Source of the DNA: Noviherbaspirillum cavernae | Lineage (GTDB): Bacteria; Pseudomonadota; Gammaproteobacteria; Burkholderiales; Burkholderiaceae_D | Length of the DNA: 64,000 bases | Assembly (NCBI RefSeq): GCF_003590875.1 | Contig: NZ_QYUN01000002.1 | Location: 2,728,001 to 2,792,000 of the forward strand | Direction: 5' to 3' | Shown: one piece after another, positions 28,025 to 37,025 of the stretch | How the letters are laid out: every line of letters begins with the position of its first letter | How positions within the stretch are numbered: the first letter of the stretch is position 1 | Made by a program: the position numbers and the translations under genes | The notes under the pieces: model-generated | Seen by the model: the letters and a program-made list of their open reading frames with translations, nothing else | What the model was told of the DNA's origin: nothing | The model's database searches: none

Positions 28025-29128
28025 ATGAACTTTGCATTCACGGACGAACAACAGATGTTGCGCGACAGCGCGCGCAAGGCGCTCGCGGGCATTCCGCGCG
28101 AACGATTGCGTGCCGGCGAACACGATCCTTGCGTGGCCCGCGAGGCATGGGCGCTCGCAGCCGAGCTGGGATGGCCGGCGCTGGCGGTTGCCGAGAAGGA
28201 TGGCGGACTCGGCATGGGCCCGGTCGAAATCGTCGTGCTCGGCGAAGAAATGGGCCGCGCGCTGTATCCCGCCTCGTTCAGGGATACCGCAGTCTTGCTG
28301 CCCGCATTGCTCGCACGGGCCGAGGCAAATGACATGGCCTATCTGTACGAGGAATTGTGCGGCGGTGCATTGCATGCGTCGTTCGCGCAGCTCGAACAGG
28401 ACGGCGACTGGTTTTCCGACAGCGCCTGCGCGACCAGGGAAGGAACACTGCACGGACGCAAGGTGCTGGTTGAACACGCGCAAGCCGCCACGCATTTGCT
28501 GGTGGCGAATCGCCGCACGCATGGCGCAAAAACAGTGCTGGAGGTGACGCTGGCCGCCATGAATGCACCAGGATTGTCATGCATTCCGCGACAGCCGCTC
28601 GACGTGATCTGCGGCCTTGCCGATGTCGAATTCAATGCGGTGAGTGGTCCGCGCCTGAGCGTGCATCTCGATGCCGAAGGTGAAATGGCATGCTTCGGCA
28701 CGGCGCGGCTGTTCAATTGTGCGGAACTCAATGGCGCGGCCGAAGCGGCCTTGCAGATGACACTCGGCTACGCGCGTGAACGCAGGCAGTTCGGCCAGCC
28801 GATCGGCAGCTTCCAGGCGATCAAGCACAAGCTGGCGGATGCCTTCGTCATGCTGGAAAACGCAAAGTCAGCCACCTACTACGCCGGCATCGCCTTGCAG
28901 GACGGCTTGCCGGATGCGCGCTTCGCGCTCGACGCAGCGCAGGCGGCAAGCTGCGAGATGGCGGTGCGCGTCACCTCGGATTGCATCCAGGCGCACGGCG
29001 GGATCGGCTTCACCTGGGAATACGACCTGCATCTGTACTTCAAGCGCGCGCGCCGCCTTGTCGCCTGGTTCGGCGGCGCGCGCTTCGCGCATCAGCGCAT
29101 TGCGCACGATCTGATGGCGGCGGCATGA
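28025..29128 (+). CDS. Acyl-CoA dehydrogenase, small-type subunit
   Basis: The start is ATG 28025. The 367-residue protein begins MNFAFTDEQQMLRDSARKAL and has EKDGGLGMGPVEIVVLGEEMG, ERRQFGQPIGSFQAIKH, and IQAHGGIGFTWEYDLHLYFKRA. These are family landmarks in the right order, but the central substrate-contact loop is more divergent than in the first dehydrogenase. It is likely the second subunit of a heteromeric enzyme, as in PimD-like proteins. It is the last gene of the operon and faces a binding-protein gene on the other strand 66 bases away. Confidence 0.9.
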   Translation: MNFAFTDEQQMLRDSARKALAGIPRERLRAGEHDPCVAREAWALAAELGWPALAVAEKDGGLGMGPVEIVVLGEEMGRALYPASFRDTAVLLPALLARAEANDMAYLYEELCGGALHASFAQLEQDGDWFSDSACATREGTLHGRKVLVEHAQAATHLLVANRRTHGAKTVLEVTLAAMNAPGLSCIPRQPLDVICGLADVEFNAVSGPRLSVHLDAEGEMACFGTARLFNCAELNGAAEAALQMTLGYARERRQFGQPIGSFQAIKHKLADAFVMLENAKSATYYAGIALQDGLPDARFALDAAQAASCEMAVRVTSDCIQAHGGIGFTWEYDLHLYFKRARRLVAWFGGARFAHQRIAHDLMAAA

Positions 29129-29194
29129 TGCGATGAACGCCTGCTCTCTGCAGGAGAAGCGGCAGGCGAAGCGGCTTGACGACAGCGCAGCTTG

Positions 29195-29935
29195 TCACTC
29201 ATCCGAAAGCGGCGCAACAGCAGCGCCCGCAATGGCGTGCCGCTCAAGGGATTGCGCAACAAAACCGGAGGCCTTCATTTCCTCCACAAATGCGCGAAGG
29301 TACTCGACGACTTCGGCCGGCCGGCACTTTGGCGTGGCCATGGCTTGCCTGATCACCATGAATCGTCCCGCCAGCAGGCGCAAGCCGCCGAAGCGCGCCG
29401 CATCGGACTCGAGCTGCTGCCTGACCCCGGCGGCCACTTCCAGTCCCTGTTCGATGAATGTGTCCACGACCGTGGGTGAGGTCGGGGCCCGGACGATCTG
29501 CGCGTGTTTCAGTTCCCGGCTCAGGAACAGATCGTATGCGCTGCCGGCACCCACCGCGACACGCATGCCCGGTCGGTCGACCTCTTCGTTTTTCACGACA
29601 GGCGATTCATTTCTAACCAGATAGCATCCTTCGATCAGCACATAAGGCGCCGTGAAGCTGATGCCTTCGCCGCGCACCGGGTCGATTGCCAGGAAGCCCG
29701 CGTCGATCTCGTTGCGCGCCAACGCATCAGCCGCTTTCCCCGCTGCGTCGAACACGACGTATTCCGCCTCGACACCCAGTCGTTGTGCCAGCGCGTTCGC
29801 CAGATCGACAGAGATGCCGAAGGGCTGGCGCGTTTGGGGATCGGCATTTGCCAGAATCGGATTGCCCAGATTGATCGATGCGCGCAGCCTGCCGGTGGGA
29901 GCGAGGTGAGCGATGATGGATTTGCTTGCGTTCAT
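29195..29935 (-). CDS. Solute-binding (SBP_bac_3-like) protein without signal peptide
   Basis: The start is ATG 29935 (MNASKSIIAHLAPTGRLRAS), giving 246 residues. The body is a type-II periplasmic-binding-protein fold similar to amino-acid ABC receptors: GISVDLANALAQRLGVEAEYV, IDAGFLAIDPVRGEGISFTAPY, RVAVGAGSAYDLFL. There is no export signal in any in-frame upstream extension that I can credit, so it may stay in the cytoplasm. It is the last gene after tctCBA, 90 bases downstream of tctA. It could be a cytoplasmic ligand binder or a repurposed receptor. Confidence 0.8.
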   Translation of the reverse strand: MNASKSIIAHLAPTGRLRASINLGNPILANADPQTRQPFGISVDLANALAQRLGVEAEYVVFDAAGKAADALARNEIDAGFLAIDPVRGEGISFTAPYVLIEGCYLVRNESPVVKNEEVDRPGMRVAVGAGSAYDLFLSRELKHAQIVRAPTSPTVVDTFIEQGLEVAAGVRQQLESDAARFGGLRLLAGRFMVIRQAMATPKCRPAEVVEYLRAFVEEMKASGFVAQSLERHAIAGAAVAPLSDE

Positions 29936-30024
29936 GGCCGCCCTTGTCAGTGGAGAAAATTTCAGGGAACCGGGGCCGATGCGGCAGGAGCAGTCGATCC
30001 CTGCCGCATCGTACCCGCGCCCTG

Positions 30025-31524
30025 TTACTCGTCGCCGCCCTTGAATCGGCGCAAGCCCTTGAAGACCATCGGCGCTATCAGTGCGATGACCGCGATGGCG
30101 ATCAGCGTGGCCGATACCGGATGCTTGAAGAACACCCAGGAATCGCCGAGACTGACTTGCAAGGCCCTGCGGAACTGGCTTTCCGCCATCGGCCCCAGGA
30201 TGAGGCCCACGATCATCGGTGCCACCGGATAATCCCAGCAGCGCATCAGATACCCGACCGCGCCAAAGACCACCAGCATGGTGAGTTCGACCACCGAGGG
30301 ATTTGCTGCCAGCGTTCCCATCGAGGCGAAGACCAGGATGCCGGCATACAGCCATGCCTGAGGGATGGCGAGCAATTTGACCCACAGGCCGACCAAGGGA
30401 AGATTGAGTACCAGCAGCATCAGATTCCCGACGAGGAAGCTGGCAATCAAACCCCAGACCAACTCGGGATTGGTGGTGAACAAGAGCGGCCCCGGCACCA
30501 GCCCGTATTGCTGAAACCCGGCCAGCAGCATGGCGGCCGTCGCAGAGGTTGGCAGCCCGAGCGCCAGCAGGGGCACCAGGGTACCGGTGGCCGCGGCGTT
30601 GTTCGCCGCCTCCGGGCCGGCCACGCCTTCAATCGCGCCTTTGCCGAATTGCTCGGGATTCTTGGCAAGCCTGCGTTCCAGCGTGTAGGACAGCAGCGTG
30701 GGCACCTCGGCACCGCCCGCCGGCAGCGCACCGATCGGAAATCCGAGCAGCGTGCCGCGCAGCCACGCCTTCCAGGAGGATTGCCAATCCTTCAGTGTCA
30801 TCCACAAGGAGCCGCGTACCGCCTCCACCTTCTCGACAACGCCGGTGAAACGCGAGGCCATGTACAAGGCCTCGCCCATGGCAAACAGGCCGACGGCAAG
30901 TGTGGTGATCGAGATGCCATCCAATAATGAGGGAACGCCGAAAGCCAGCCGCGCCTGACCGGTCAGTTTGTCGATGCCGACCAGTCCGAGGAACAATCCC
31001 AACGACAGGCTGGTGAGGCCGCGCAGGACGGAGTCGCCAAACGTGGCCGAGACCGTAATGAAGGCGACCACCATCAGCGCAAAGTAATCCCATGGCCCGA
31101 ACCGGACCGCGAGTTCGACAATCCATGGCGCCAGCACCGCCAGCCCGATGGTGGCAATCGTGCCTGCGACGAATGAGCCGATCGCGGCAGTCGCAAGCGC
31201 AGGACCGCCGCGACCGGCACGGGCCATTTTGTAGCCTTCGATTGCCGTGGCAATCGAGGCCGCCTCGCCGGGAGTGTTGATCAGGATCGCCGTGGTGGAA
31301 CTGCCGTACATGCCGCCGAAATAAATACCGGCAAACATGATGATCGATCCGGTCGGGTCCAGCTTGAACGTCACCGGAAGGAGCAAGGCCACCGTGAGCG
31401 ACGGACTGATACCCGGCAGGATGCCGACCAGCGTGCCAAGCAGAACGCCGATACCGGCGAACAGCAGATTGCCGGGCTGCAGAGCGACCCAGATGCCCTC
31501 TGCCAGGAGTGCAAAAATATCCAT
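30025..31524 (-). CDS. tctA: Tripartite tricarboxylate transporter, large membrane subunit TctA
   Basis: A 499-residue protein with about twelve membrane helices and the TctA landmarks [47 protein letters not shown] and [19 protein letters not shown]. It is the channel of a proton- or sodium-driven importer for citrate-like acids that needs TctB and a TctC binding protein. AAGGGG lies before the ATG. The usual short gap to tctB is replaced by a 279-base stretch filled by a hairpin array, which may alter tctA expression. Confidence 0.95.
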   Translation of the reverse strand: MDIFALLAEGIWVALQPGNLLFAGIGVLLGTLVGILPGISPSLTVALLLPVTFKLDPTGSIIMFAGIYFGGMYGSSTTAILINTPGEAASIATAIEGYKMARAGRGGPALATAAIGSFVAGTIATIGLAVLAPWIVELAVRFGPWDYFALMVVAFITVSATFGDSVLRGLTSLSLGLFLGLVGIDKLTGQARLAFGVPSLLDGISITTLAVGLFAMGEALYMASRFTGVVEKVEAVRGSLWMTLKDWQSSWKAWLRGTLLGFPIGALPAGGAEVPTLLSYTLERRLAKNPEQFGKGAIEGVAGPEAANNAAATGTLVPLLALGLPTSATAAMLLAGFQQYGLVPGPLLFTTNPELVWGLIASFLVGNLMLLVLNLPLVGLWVKLLAIPQAWLYAGILVFASMGTLAANPSVVELTMLVVFGAVGYLMRCWDYPVAPMIVGLILGPMAESQFRRALQVSLGDSWVFFKHPVSATLIAIAVIALIAPMVFKGLRRFKGGDE

Positions 31525-31536
31525 GAATTCCCCTTG

Positions 31537-31803
31537 GAGCGTCTAACAAAATGATTCTGAGGGTGTTGCGCCCCTTGCAGGGCGCACCTTGGCTGGCAAG
31601 CCAAGGCTGCTACGCAGGCGCAAAGCATGCTTTGCGAATTCCCTGCTTCGCCCTTGCCGTACAGGCGTACTGTCTGCGGCGGCGCCCTTGCAGGGCGCGC
31701 ACAGGCTTGCATGCCTGTGCCGTTTCGCAGGCGGGCAGCAGGCTGCCCGAATTCCCTGCTCAACCCTACTCAGAACCGCTTCGCTTCATTGTGCTAGACG
31801 CTC
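31537..31803. repeat. Hairpin-array element with terminal inverted repeats between tctB and tctA
   Basis: The ends form an imperfect 17-base inverted repeat: GAGCGTCTAACAAAATG at 31537 and the complement of 31787-31803, 15 of 17 identical. Inside are six strong hairpins: 31567-31586, 31587-31606, 31619-31636, 31682-31698, 31699-31720 and 31732-31749. The scaffold repeats with a 112-114 base period (GCAGGCG, GAATTCCCTGCT), while the stems differ between copies yet stay perfectly paired. Loops centre on TTGCA, GGCA or CATG. There is no gene inside. It fills the whole tctB-tctA gap and ends one base before the tctB stop codon. It may be a MITE-like insertion or a transcript-processing element. 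Confidence 0.8.
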
Positions 31804-32307
31804 TTAGCCCAGCAGCAGTTTCTCCAGCGGGCCCGCTGGCAGCGACAATGAAAGCGCCTTGGTAAAGAACACGTAGACGGCGATGCTGAGTACCAGGCCA
31901 TACACCGGGCCGAGCGACTTCAGCGAACGGCCGAATCCGCGTGCGGTGGCGACAAAGAGAATGGTCGACGAGACGACGAAACCTGCCCCAAACGCCAATG
32001 CGGCAATCTGCACGATCAGGCCGCCGAGTACCCAGGCCAGCGCGCGCGGATTGCCCTTTTCTCCCTGATGTGGCGCCTGCTGCTGCTCCCCTCGCTTGCG
32101 CCACGCCTGCACGAGGTGCGCCACCCCGAGCACGGTCAGCAGGGCAGCGACCAGCTTCATCGCCACCGAGGGACCGACGCCCGGACCGGTACTCACCGCC
32201 AGCCGGAACGCATCGGCGAAGGTCAGGCCTGCAAGCAGCAGCAGCACGACGCCGACGATCAGCGGCGCCCGCCACACGGGCGCCTTCCTGACGTTGCCGT
32301 CGATCAT
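31804..32307 (-). CDS. tctB: Tripartite tricarboxylate transporter, small membrane subunit TctB
   Basis: A 167-residue protein with four predicted membrane helices, as usual for TctB: APLIVGVVLLLLAGLTFADA, AMKLVAALLTVLGVAHLVQA, LGGLIVQIAALAFGAGFVVS and GPVYGLVLSIAVYVFF. It ends LSLSLPAGPLEKLLLG, the typical TctB C-terminus. It forms the membrane complex with TctA. Its ATG overlaps the tctC stop codon (ATGA), so the two are coupled. The downstream gap to tctA holds the hairpin array. Confidence 0.92.
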   Translation of the reverse strand: MIDGNVRKAPVWRAPLIVGVVLLLLAGLTFADAFRLAVSTGPGVGPSVAMKLVAALLTVLGVAHLVQAWRKRGEQQQAPHQGEKGNPRALAWVLGGLIVQIAALAFGAGFVVSSTILFVATARGFGRSLKSLGPVYGLVLSIAVYVFFTKALSLSLPAGPLEKLLLG

Positions 32308-33284
32308 TTCACCAATCCGATCGAGGTCAGCACCTCCTTGATGCGCGCCTGGTCAGCCTTCATGAACGCGGCGAACTGATCTGACGGCAGATAGGCGTCT
32401 TCCCAGCCACGCGCCTTGAGAACCTTTTCCCATTCAGGCGACTTGATCGTCTTTTCGACCGCCGCTGCCAGCGTCTTGCGCTGCTCAGGCGTGATGCCGG
32501 GAGCGGCGACAATGCCGCGCCAGTTGACCAGTTCCACATCCATGCCCTGCTCCTTCAGCGTGGGCACATCGACGCCCGCGAGCCGCTTGCCGGTAGACAG
32601 GGCCAGGGCGCGCAGCTTGCCCGCCTTGATCATGCTTTCAAACTCGTTATAGCCGGATACGCCCGCAGTGACGCGGCCGCCGAGCATCTCGGCAAGCGCT
32701 TCGCCGCCGCCGGAGAACGGCACATAGTTCAGCTTGCTGGCATCGCCACCGGCAGCCTTTGCCACCAGTCCCGCCAGGATATGGTCGGCGCCACCGGCCG
32801 AGCCGCCCGCCCACACCACCTTCGAGGTGTCGGCCTTGATCGCCGCAGCGAGGTCCTTGATCGTCTTGTGCGGCGAATTGGCCGGAACCACCACCACCAG
32901 CGGATCCGCCGTCAGCCGCGCAATCGGCGTCACGCTATCCAGTCCGACGGGCGATTTATTGGTCAGCACGGCGCCCAGCATCGTGATGCCCATTGTCATG
33001 AGTTGGTTGCCGTCGCCCTTGGCATTGTTGACGAACTGGGCAAGGCCGACTGTGCCGCCGGCACCTGGCACGTTGATGACTTGAACGCTTTTGGCGGCCT
33101 TGGTCGCGACCATGACCTGCTGCAAGGAACGCGACGCACCATCCCATCCGCCGCCCGGCGCGGCCGGCGCAATGATCTTGAGTTCCAGTGCCTCTTGCGC
33201 CATGGCAGGCAAGACAGAGGCGCACGCAGCGCCGAACGCAATCGCATGGCCTGCACGAACCAGCATCGTCTTCAACTTGAACAT
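32304..33284 (-). CDS. tctC: Tripartite tricarboxylate transporter binding protein TctC
   Basis: I chose ATG 33284 (MFKLKTMLVRAGHAIAFGAA) because AGGAG is eight bases before it; ATG 33290 is only two bases from AGGAG. The product of about 326 residues has a signal peptide (cleaved near PAMA-QEAL) and the binding-protein motifs ELKIIAPAAPGGGWDGASR, NVPGAGGTVGLAQF and VWAGGSAGGADH. The GGGWD form is closer to tricarballylate/citrate TctC than to general Bug proteins. It is first in tctC-tctB-tctA and divergent from the aconitase gene, which suggests uptake of citrate or a related acid. Confidence 0.93.
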   Translation of the reverse strand: MFKLKTMLVRAGHAIAFGAACASVLPAMAQEALELKIIAPAAPGGGWDGASRSLQQVMVATKAAKSVQVINVPGAGGTVGLAQFVNNAKGDGNQLMTMGITMLGAVLTNKSPVGLDSVTPIARLTADPLVVVVPANSPHKTIKDLAAAIKADTSKVVWAGGSAGGADHILAGLVAKAAGGDASKLNYVPFSGGGEALAEMLGGRVTAGVSGYNEFESMIKAGKLRALALSTGKRLAGVDVPTLKEQGMDVELVNWRGIVAAPGITPEQRKTLAAAVEKTIKSPEWEKVLKARGWEDAYLPSDQFAAFMKADQARIKEVLTSIGLVK

Positions 33285-33446
33285 ATCCATATCTCCTAGA
33301 AATGAAACTCCACTTGTTTTGATGCGGATTTTTTTGCCGGGGGCTTCCGCTCGCTTGCCCGGTATGCAACAGATGGTACGCCGCAAAAGCCGTTTTTTGC
33401 CAGCCGGTTTCTCATCATTTTTCATTCTACGTTACTTTGCATTTTT

Positions 33447-33462
33447 TTGCGATCATATGCAA
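33447..33462. promoter_or_regulatory. Possible GntR operator between tctC and aconitase
   Basis: TTGCGATCATATGCAA has matching outer TTGC/GCAA arms and lies 11 bases before the aconitase start. A further TTGCAT at 33437-33442 is inverted relative to ATGCAA at 33457-33462. It is the only symmetric element seen in the divergent region. Assignment to the linked GntR regulator is an inference. Confidence 0.35.
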
Positions 33463-33473
33463 TAATACGTTTC

Positions 33474-36116
33474 ATGAAAACCTCCCCCGCCTACCCGCCC
33501 GGTGACCTGGATGTGGCCGGCCGCCGCTACAAGATCGTTGATTTGCCGGCCCTGTTCGGCAGCGAACTCGATCGGCTTCCCCTTGTCTTGCGCATCCTGC
33601 TGGAAAATATCGTGCGCAACATGCGCGGCCAGGAGCGGGACGATGCCGTCGCCGCCATCTTCGGATGGCTCGCTTCCGGCAGCAGCGAGGCGGAGATTCC
33701 GTTTCAGCCTGGCCGCGTGCTCATGCATGACACGACCAGCACCCCGGCACTGGTTGATATCGCGGCAATGCGCAACGTCCTTGCCGAGCACGGCGTCGAC
33801 CCATCCCTCCTGAATCCGGTGATTCCCGTCGACGTCTCGGTTGACCATTCGCTGGCGGTGGAAGAATTCGCCAGACCCGACGCGATCTCTCTCAACCTGC
33901 AACATGAAATGCGGCGCAACGAAGAGCGTTACCGCTTCCTGCGGTGGGCCTCCAAGACCTTGAGCGGCGTGCGCATTCATCCTCCGGGAACGGGGATCAT
34001 GCACACCATCAATCTCGAACAGCTGGCGACGGTCGTTTGCGCCGAAACGCGCCGGGAAGAATCCGGCGAGGAAACGTGGGCAGTCCCCGACACCTTGATC
34101 GGCACGGATAGCCATACCCCGATGATCAACGGCATCGGCGTGCTTGGTTGGGGCGTAGGTGGACTTGAGGCGCAGACCGTGATGTTCGGCATGCCGACCA
34201 TGCTGCGCATTCCGGATGTGGTCGGCGTCCGGCTCACCGGCGCGCTCGGTGCCGCCTGCACGTCGACCGATCTGGCATTGACGGTGACCCAGCGCCTGCG
34301 GCAGGCCGGCGTGACCGGCGACTTCGTCGAATTCTTCGGCCCCAGCGTCGATACCCTCAGCGCAGGCGATCGCGCAGTGGTTGCCAACATGGCGCCCGAA
34401 TATGGCGCCACCACCGGCTACTTCGGCATCGACCGCCATACCATCTCCTATCTGCGCGCGACCGGGCGGACCGAGGACGCACAGGCACTGGTCGAAGCGT
34501 ACGCGCGGCGTACCGGCCTGTGGTTCGAACCGGGCGCCGAGCCGCGCTACAGCCGGGTCATCGAGATCGATCTCGATGACATCGGCATGCACGTGGCCGG
34601 GCCGACCCGGCCGCAGGATCGTTTGCGGTTAGCCGACGTGCCGGCAGCATTGCAGCAGTTCAGCGTGTCGGCCCCCTCCCCGGAACTGCCGCTGCATCCG
34701 ATCGCGATTGCTTCCATCACGAGCTGCACCAACACCTCCGACCCGGCGCTGCTGATTGCCGCCGGACTGGTCGCGCGCAAGGCACGCGCCTTCGGCCTGC
34801 AACCGGCCAGGTGGGTCAAGACCTCGCTCGCACCCGGCTCTCCCGCCTCGGCTTCCTATCTCAAGCGCACAGGCTTGCTTCCTGATCTGGAAGCCATCGG
34901 ATTCGGCATCGTGGGATTCGGATGTGCAACATGCATCGGCAACTCCGGTCCGCTGACCGAGCCGATCCGGAAGATGATCGATGAAGGCAGCGGCAAGCCG
35001 GTGGCCGCGCTGTCCGGCAACAGGAATTTTCCCGGCCGCGTGCATCCCGATCTTGACCTGGGCTTCATCATGTCTCCTGCGCTGGTGATCGCATACGGAT
35101 TGGCCGGCGATGCAGACAAGAATCTGGAGGCCGGTCCGATCCAGACAACGGCGGACGGAAAGCCTGTGTATCTGCGGGACTTGTGGCCGACGCGCGAAGA
35201 AATCGCGCGCTGCCTTGCTGCGGCACAGGATACAGCGGACTACCGCAGGGATTTCGAGCGGGCGGAAAAGAACCCGGCATGGCATGGCCTCGATGCCCCT
35301 GACTCGGCGCTTTTCCCCTGGGACGAGCGGTCGAACTACCTGCAGCGCCCGCCCTTCGCGTCACTTGAGGCAGGCGGTCTGCTCGGTAATTACCGCGCCT
35401 ACCCGCTGATGGTGCTGGGCGATGACATCACGACGGATCACATTTCGCCGGCGAGCGCCATTCCGCCCAAGAGTCTGGTTGCCGACTATCTGGTGCAGCG
35501 CGGCGACAAGCGCAACGACCTGAACGTCTTCGCCTCACGGCGAGGAAACTGGCAGGTGATGCTCAGAGGCACATTCCACAATCGGAACGTGATCAATTTG
35601 TTGAAAGACGGACTCCCCGTCGCCCATACCGTGCATGTTCCGAGCGGCGACGTCATGCCCATCTGGGAAGCGGCACAACGCTATCGCGACGACGGCGAAT
35701 CGATCGTCGTCATTGCAGGAGAACGTTACGGCACCGGCTCGTCCCGCGACTGGGCGGCAAAGGGCTTGCGCCTGCTGAATGTGCGGTCCGTGCTGGCGTG
35801 CAGCTTCGAACGGATCCACCGTTCCAACCTGATCGGCATGGGCATCCTTCCCGTGCAACTCCCGGCTGCCGCGATCAAGGGGATGCCGGCCATCGCCCTC
35901 GGTGACCGGATTGAAATCCACGCCGACGCAGATGCGTTGTCACCGCGCTGCCCGATTGCCGTTCGCGTGCACCGGGCCAATGGCACTGTCGATACCATCG
36001 CGGCCAAAGCCGCGGTCGAAACGCAACTGGAAATCAATCTGCTGAAAGCCGGCGGCGTCATTCCTCTCATCCTCGACCAGACCATTCAATCCAGCCGGCA
36101 AGTCGCAGCATCATGA
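33474..36116 (+). CDS. acnA: Aconitate hydratase, AcnA type
   Basis: The start is ATG 33474 (MKTSPAYPPGDLDVAGRRYK), giving 880 residues, normal for AcnA. The three [4Fe-4S] ligands are Cys418 in SCTNTSDP and Cys484 and Cys487 in GCATCIGN. IGTDSHTPMINGIGVLGWGVGG and the swivel-domain GERYGTGSSRDWAAKG are present. It interconverts citrate and isocitrate via cis-aconitate. The gene is fused in an operon with a GntR regulator (ATGA overlap) and divergent from tctCBA. That context suggests a copy dedicated to imported tricarboxylates, in addition to a housekeeping aconitase elsewhere. Confidence 0.95.
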   Translation: MKTSPAYPPGDLDVAGRRYKIVDLPALFGSELDRLPLVLRILLENIVRNMRGQERDDAVAAIFGWLASGSSEAEIPFQPGRVLMHDTTSTPALVDIAAMRNVLAEHGVDPSLLNPVIPVDVSVDHSLAVEEFARPDAISLNLQHEMRRNEERYRFLRWASKTLSGVRIHPPGTGIMHTINLEQLATVVCAETRREESGEETWAVPDTLIGTDSHTPMINGIGVLGWGVGGLEAQTVMFGMPTMLRIPDVVGVRLTGALGAACTSTDLALTVTQRLRQAGVTGDFVEFFGPSVDTLSAGDRAVVANMAPEYGATTGYFGIDRHTISYLRATGRTEDAQALVEAYARRTGLWFEPGAEPRYSRVIEIDLDDIGMHVAGPTRPQDRLRLADVPAALQQFSVSAPSPELPLHPIAIASITSCTNTSDPALLIAAGLVARKARAFGLQPARWVKTSLAPGSPASASYLKRTGLLPDLEAIGFGIVGFGCATCIGNSGPLTEPIRKMIDEGSGKPVAALSGNRNFPGRVHPDLDLGFIMSPALVIAYGLAGDADKNLEAGPIQTTADGKPVYLRDLWPTREEIARCLAAAQDTADYRRDFERAEKNPAWHGLDAPDSALFPWDERSNYLQRPPFASLEAGGLLGNYRAYPLMVLGDDITTDHISPASAIPPKSLVADYLVQRGDKRNDLNVFASRRGNWQVMLRGTFHNRNVINLLKDGLPVAHTVHVPSGDVMPIWEAAQRYRDDGESIVVIAGERYGTGSSRDWAAKGLRLLNVRSVLACSFERIHRSNLIGMGILPVQLPAAAIKGMPAIALGDRIEIHADADALSPRCPIAVRVHRANGTVDTIAAKAAVETQLEINLLKAGGVIPLILDQTIQSSRQVAAS

Positions 36117-36991
36117 AACCCGTCGCCGCGCGCATTGTTGACATCATCCAGGCCGACAACCTCGAGATCGGGACGCATCTACCGGCGCAAATGCTGGCGG
36201 ATCGCTTGCGGGTATCGCGCCAGCCGGTCAACGACGCGCTCGGCATGCTGTGTGAAAGAGGCATTCTTCGGCGGGAGCCGAACCGCGGCTATTTTCTTGC
36301 GCAAAAACCGTTGCAGCCGGCCAGCGAAATCGGGCTGGCGGAAAATGACATCGTGACCGCCGTGTACTTTCGCATCGCGGAAGACCGGCTGCGGGGACAA
36401 TTGCCTGACGAATTTTCGGAGAGCCTGCTGAGGCAGCGCTACCAGCTGACCGCCACCCAGCTGTCATCGGTTCTGGCCCGTATTGCCCAGGAAGGATGGG
36501 CAGAGAAAAAGCCCGGCTACGGCTGGTCGTTTTCCTCGATGCTGACCACGCCCGACAGCCTGGTGCAGTCGTATCGCCTGCGGCTCGCCCTGGAACCGGC
36601 GGCCCTGCTCGAGCCGGGTTACCGGCTGGATCGTCAGGCAGCCGATCGTTGTCGCGCCGCGGAACTGCACCTGCTCAATGGCGGCATCGAAACCGACAGC
36701 GCAGACCAGTTGCATGATCGCGGCGTGCGCTTTCACGAGACGCTGGTCGAGGCATCCGGCAATCCCTTCTTCATCGACGCCATCCGGCGCGTCAACCGCG
36801 TCAGGCGACTGCTCTCCTACCGCTCGATGCTGGACCGCAGCCGCTACAAGCAACAGTGCAAGCAGCATCTGCATATCCTTGAGCTCCTCGAACACGAGCG
36901 GAACGAAGAAGCATCACAAGCGATGGCAGAACATTTGCAAAGCACCTTGAAAAACATCGGAAAGATTCGCAAGATCCTGGACGCGGCGTAA
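36113..36991 (+). CDS. GntR family regulator with FCD-type effector domain
   Basis: A 292-residue protein starting in the last codon of acnA. The N-terminal winged helix (IVDIIQADNLEIGTHLPAQM, ADRLRVSRQPVNDALGMLCE) is followed by a linker and an all-helical FCD domain (LRLALEPAALLEPGYRLDRQ, RGVRFHETLVEASGNPFFID, HLHILELLEHERNEEASQAM). FCD regulators bind carboxylates such as citrate through a metal held by His and Asp residues; candidate His residues are in RFHETL and KQHLHILE. It likely controls both acnA-gntR and tctCBA. Confidence 0.9.
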   Translation: MKPVAARIVDIIQADNLEIGTHLPAQMLADRLRVSRQPVNDALGMLCERGILRREPNRGYFLAQKPLQPASEIGLAENDIVTAVYFRIAEDRLRGQLPDEFSESLLRQRYQLTATQLSSVLARIAQEGWAEKKPGYGWSFSSMLTTPDSLVQSYRLRLALEPAALLEPGYRLDRQAADRCRAAELHLLNGGIETDSADQLHDRGVRFHETLVEASGNPFFIDAIRRVNRVRRLLSYRSMLDRSRYKQQCKQHLHILELLEHERNEEASQAMAEHLQSTLKNIGKIRKILDAA

Positions 36992-37025
36992 CGAGCCGCA
37001 GGAGAGTGCAGCAAGCCGCGAAGAG

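Noticed and set aside
31537..31803. An integron attC site
   Set aside because: One end fits RYYYAAC but the other reads GCTAGAC, not GTTRRRY, the length is large, and no integrase or cassette gene is present.
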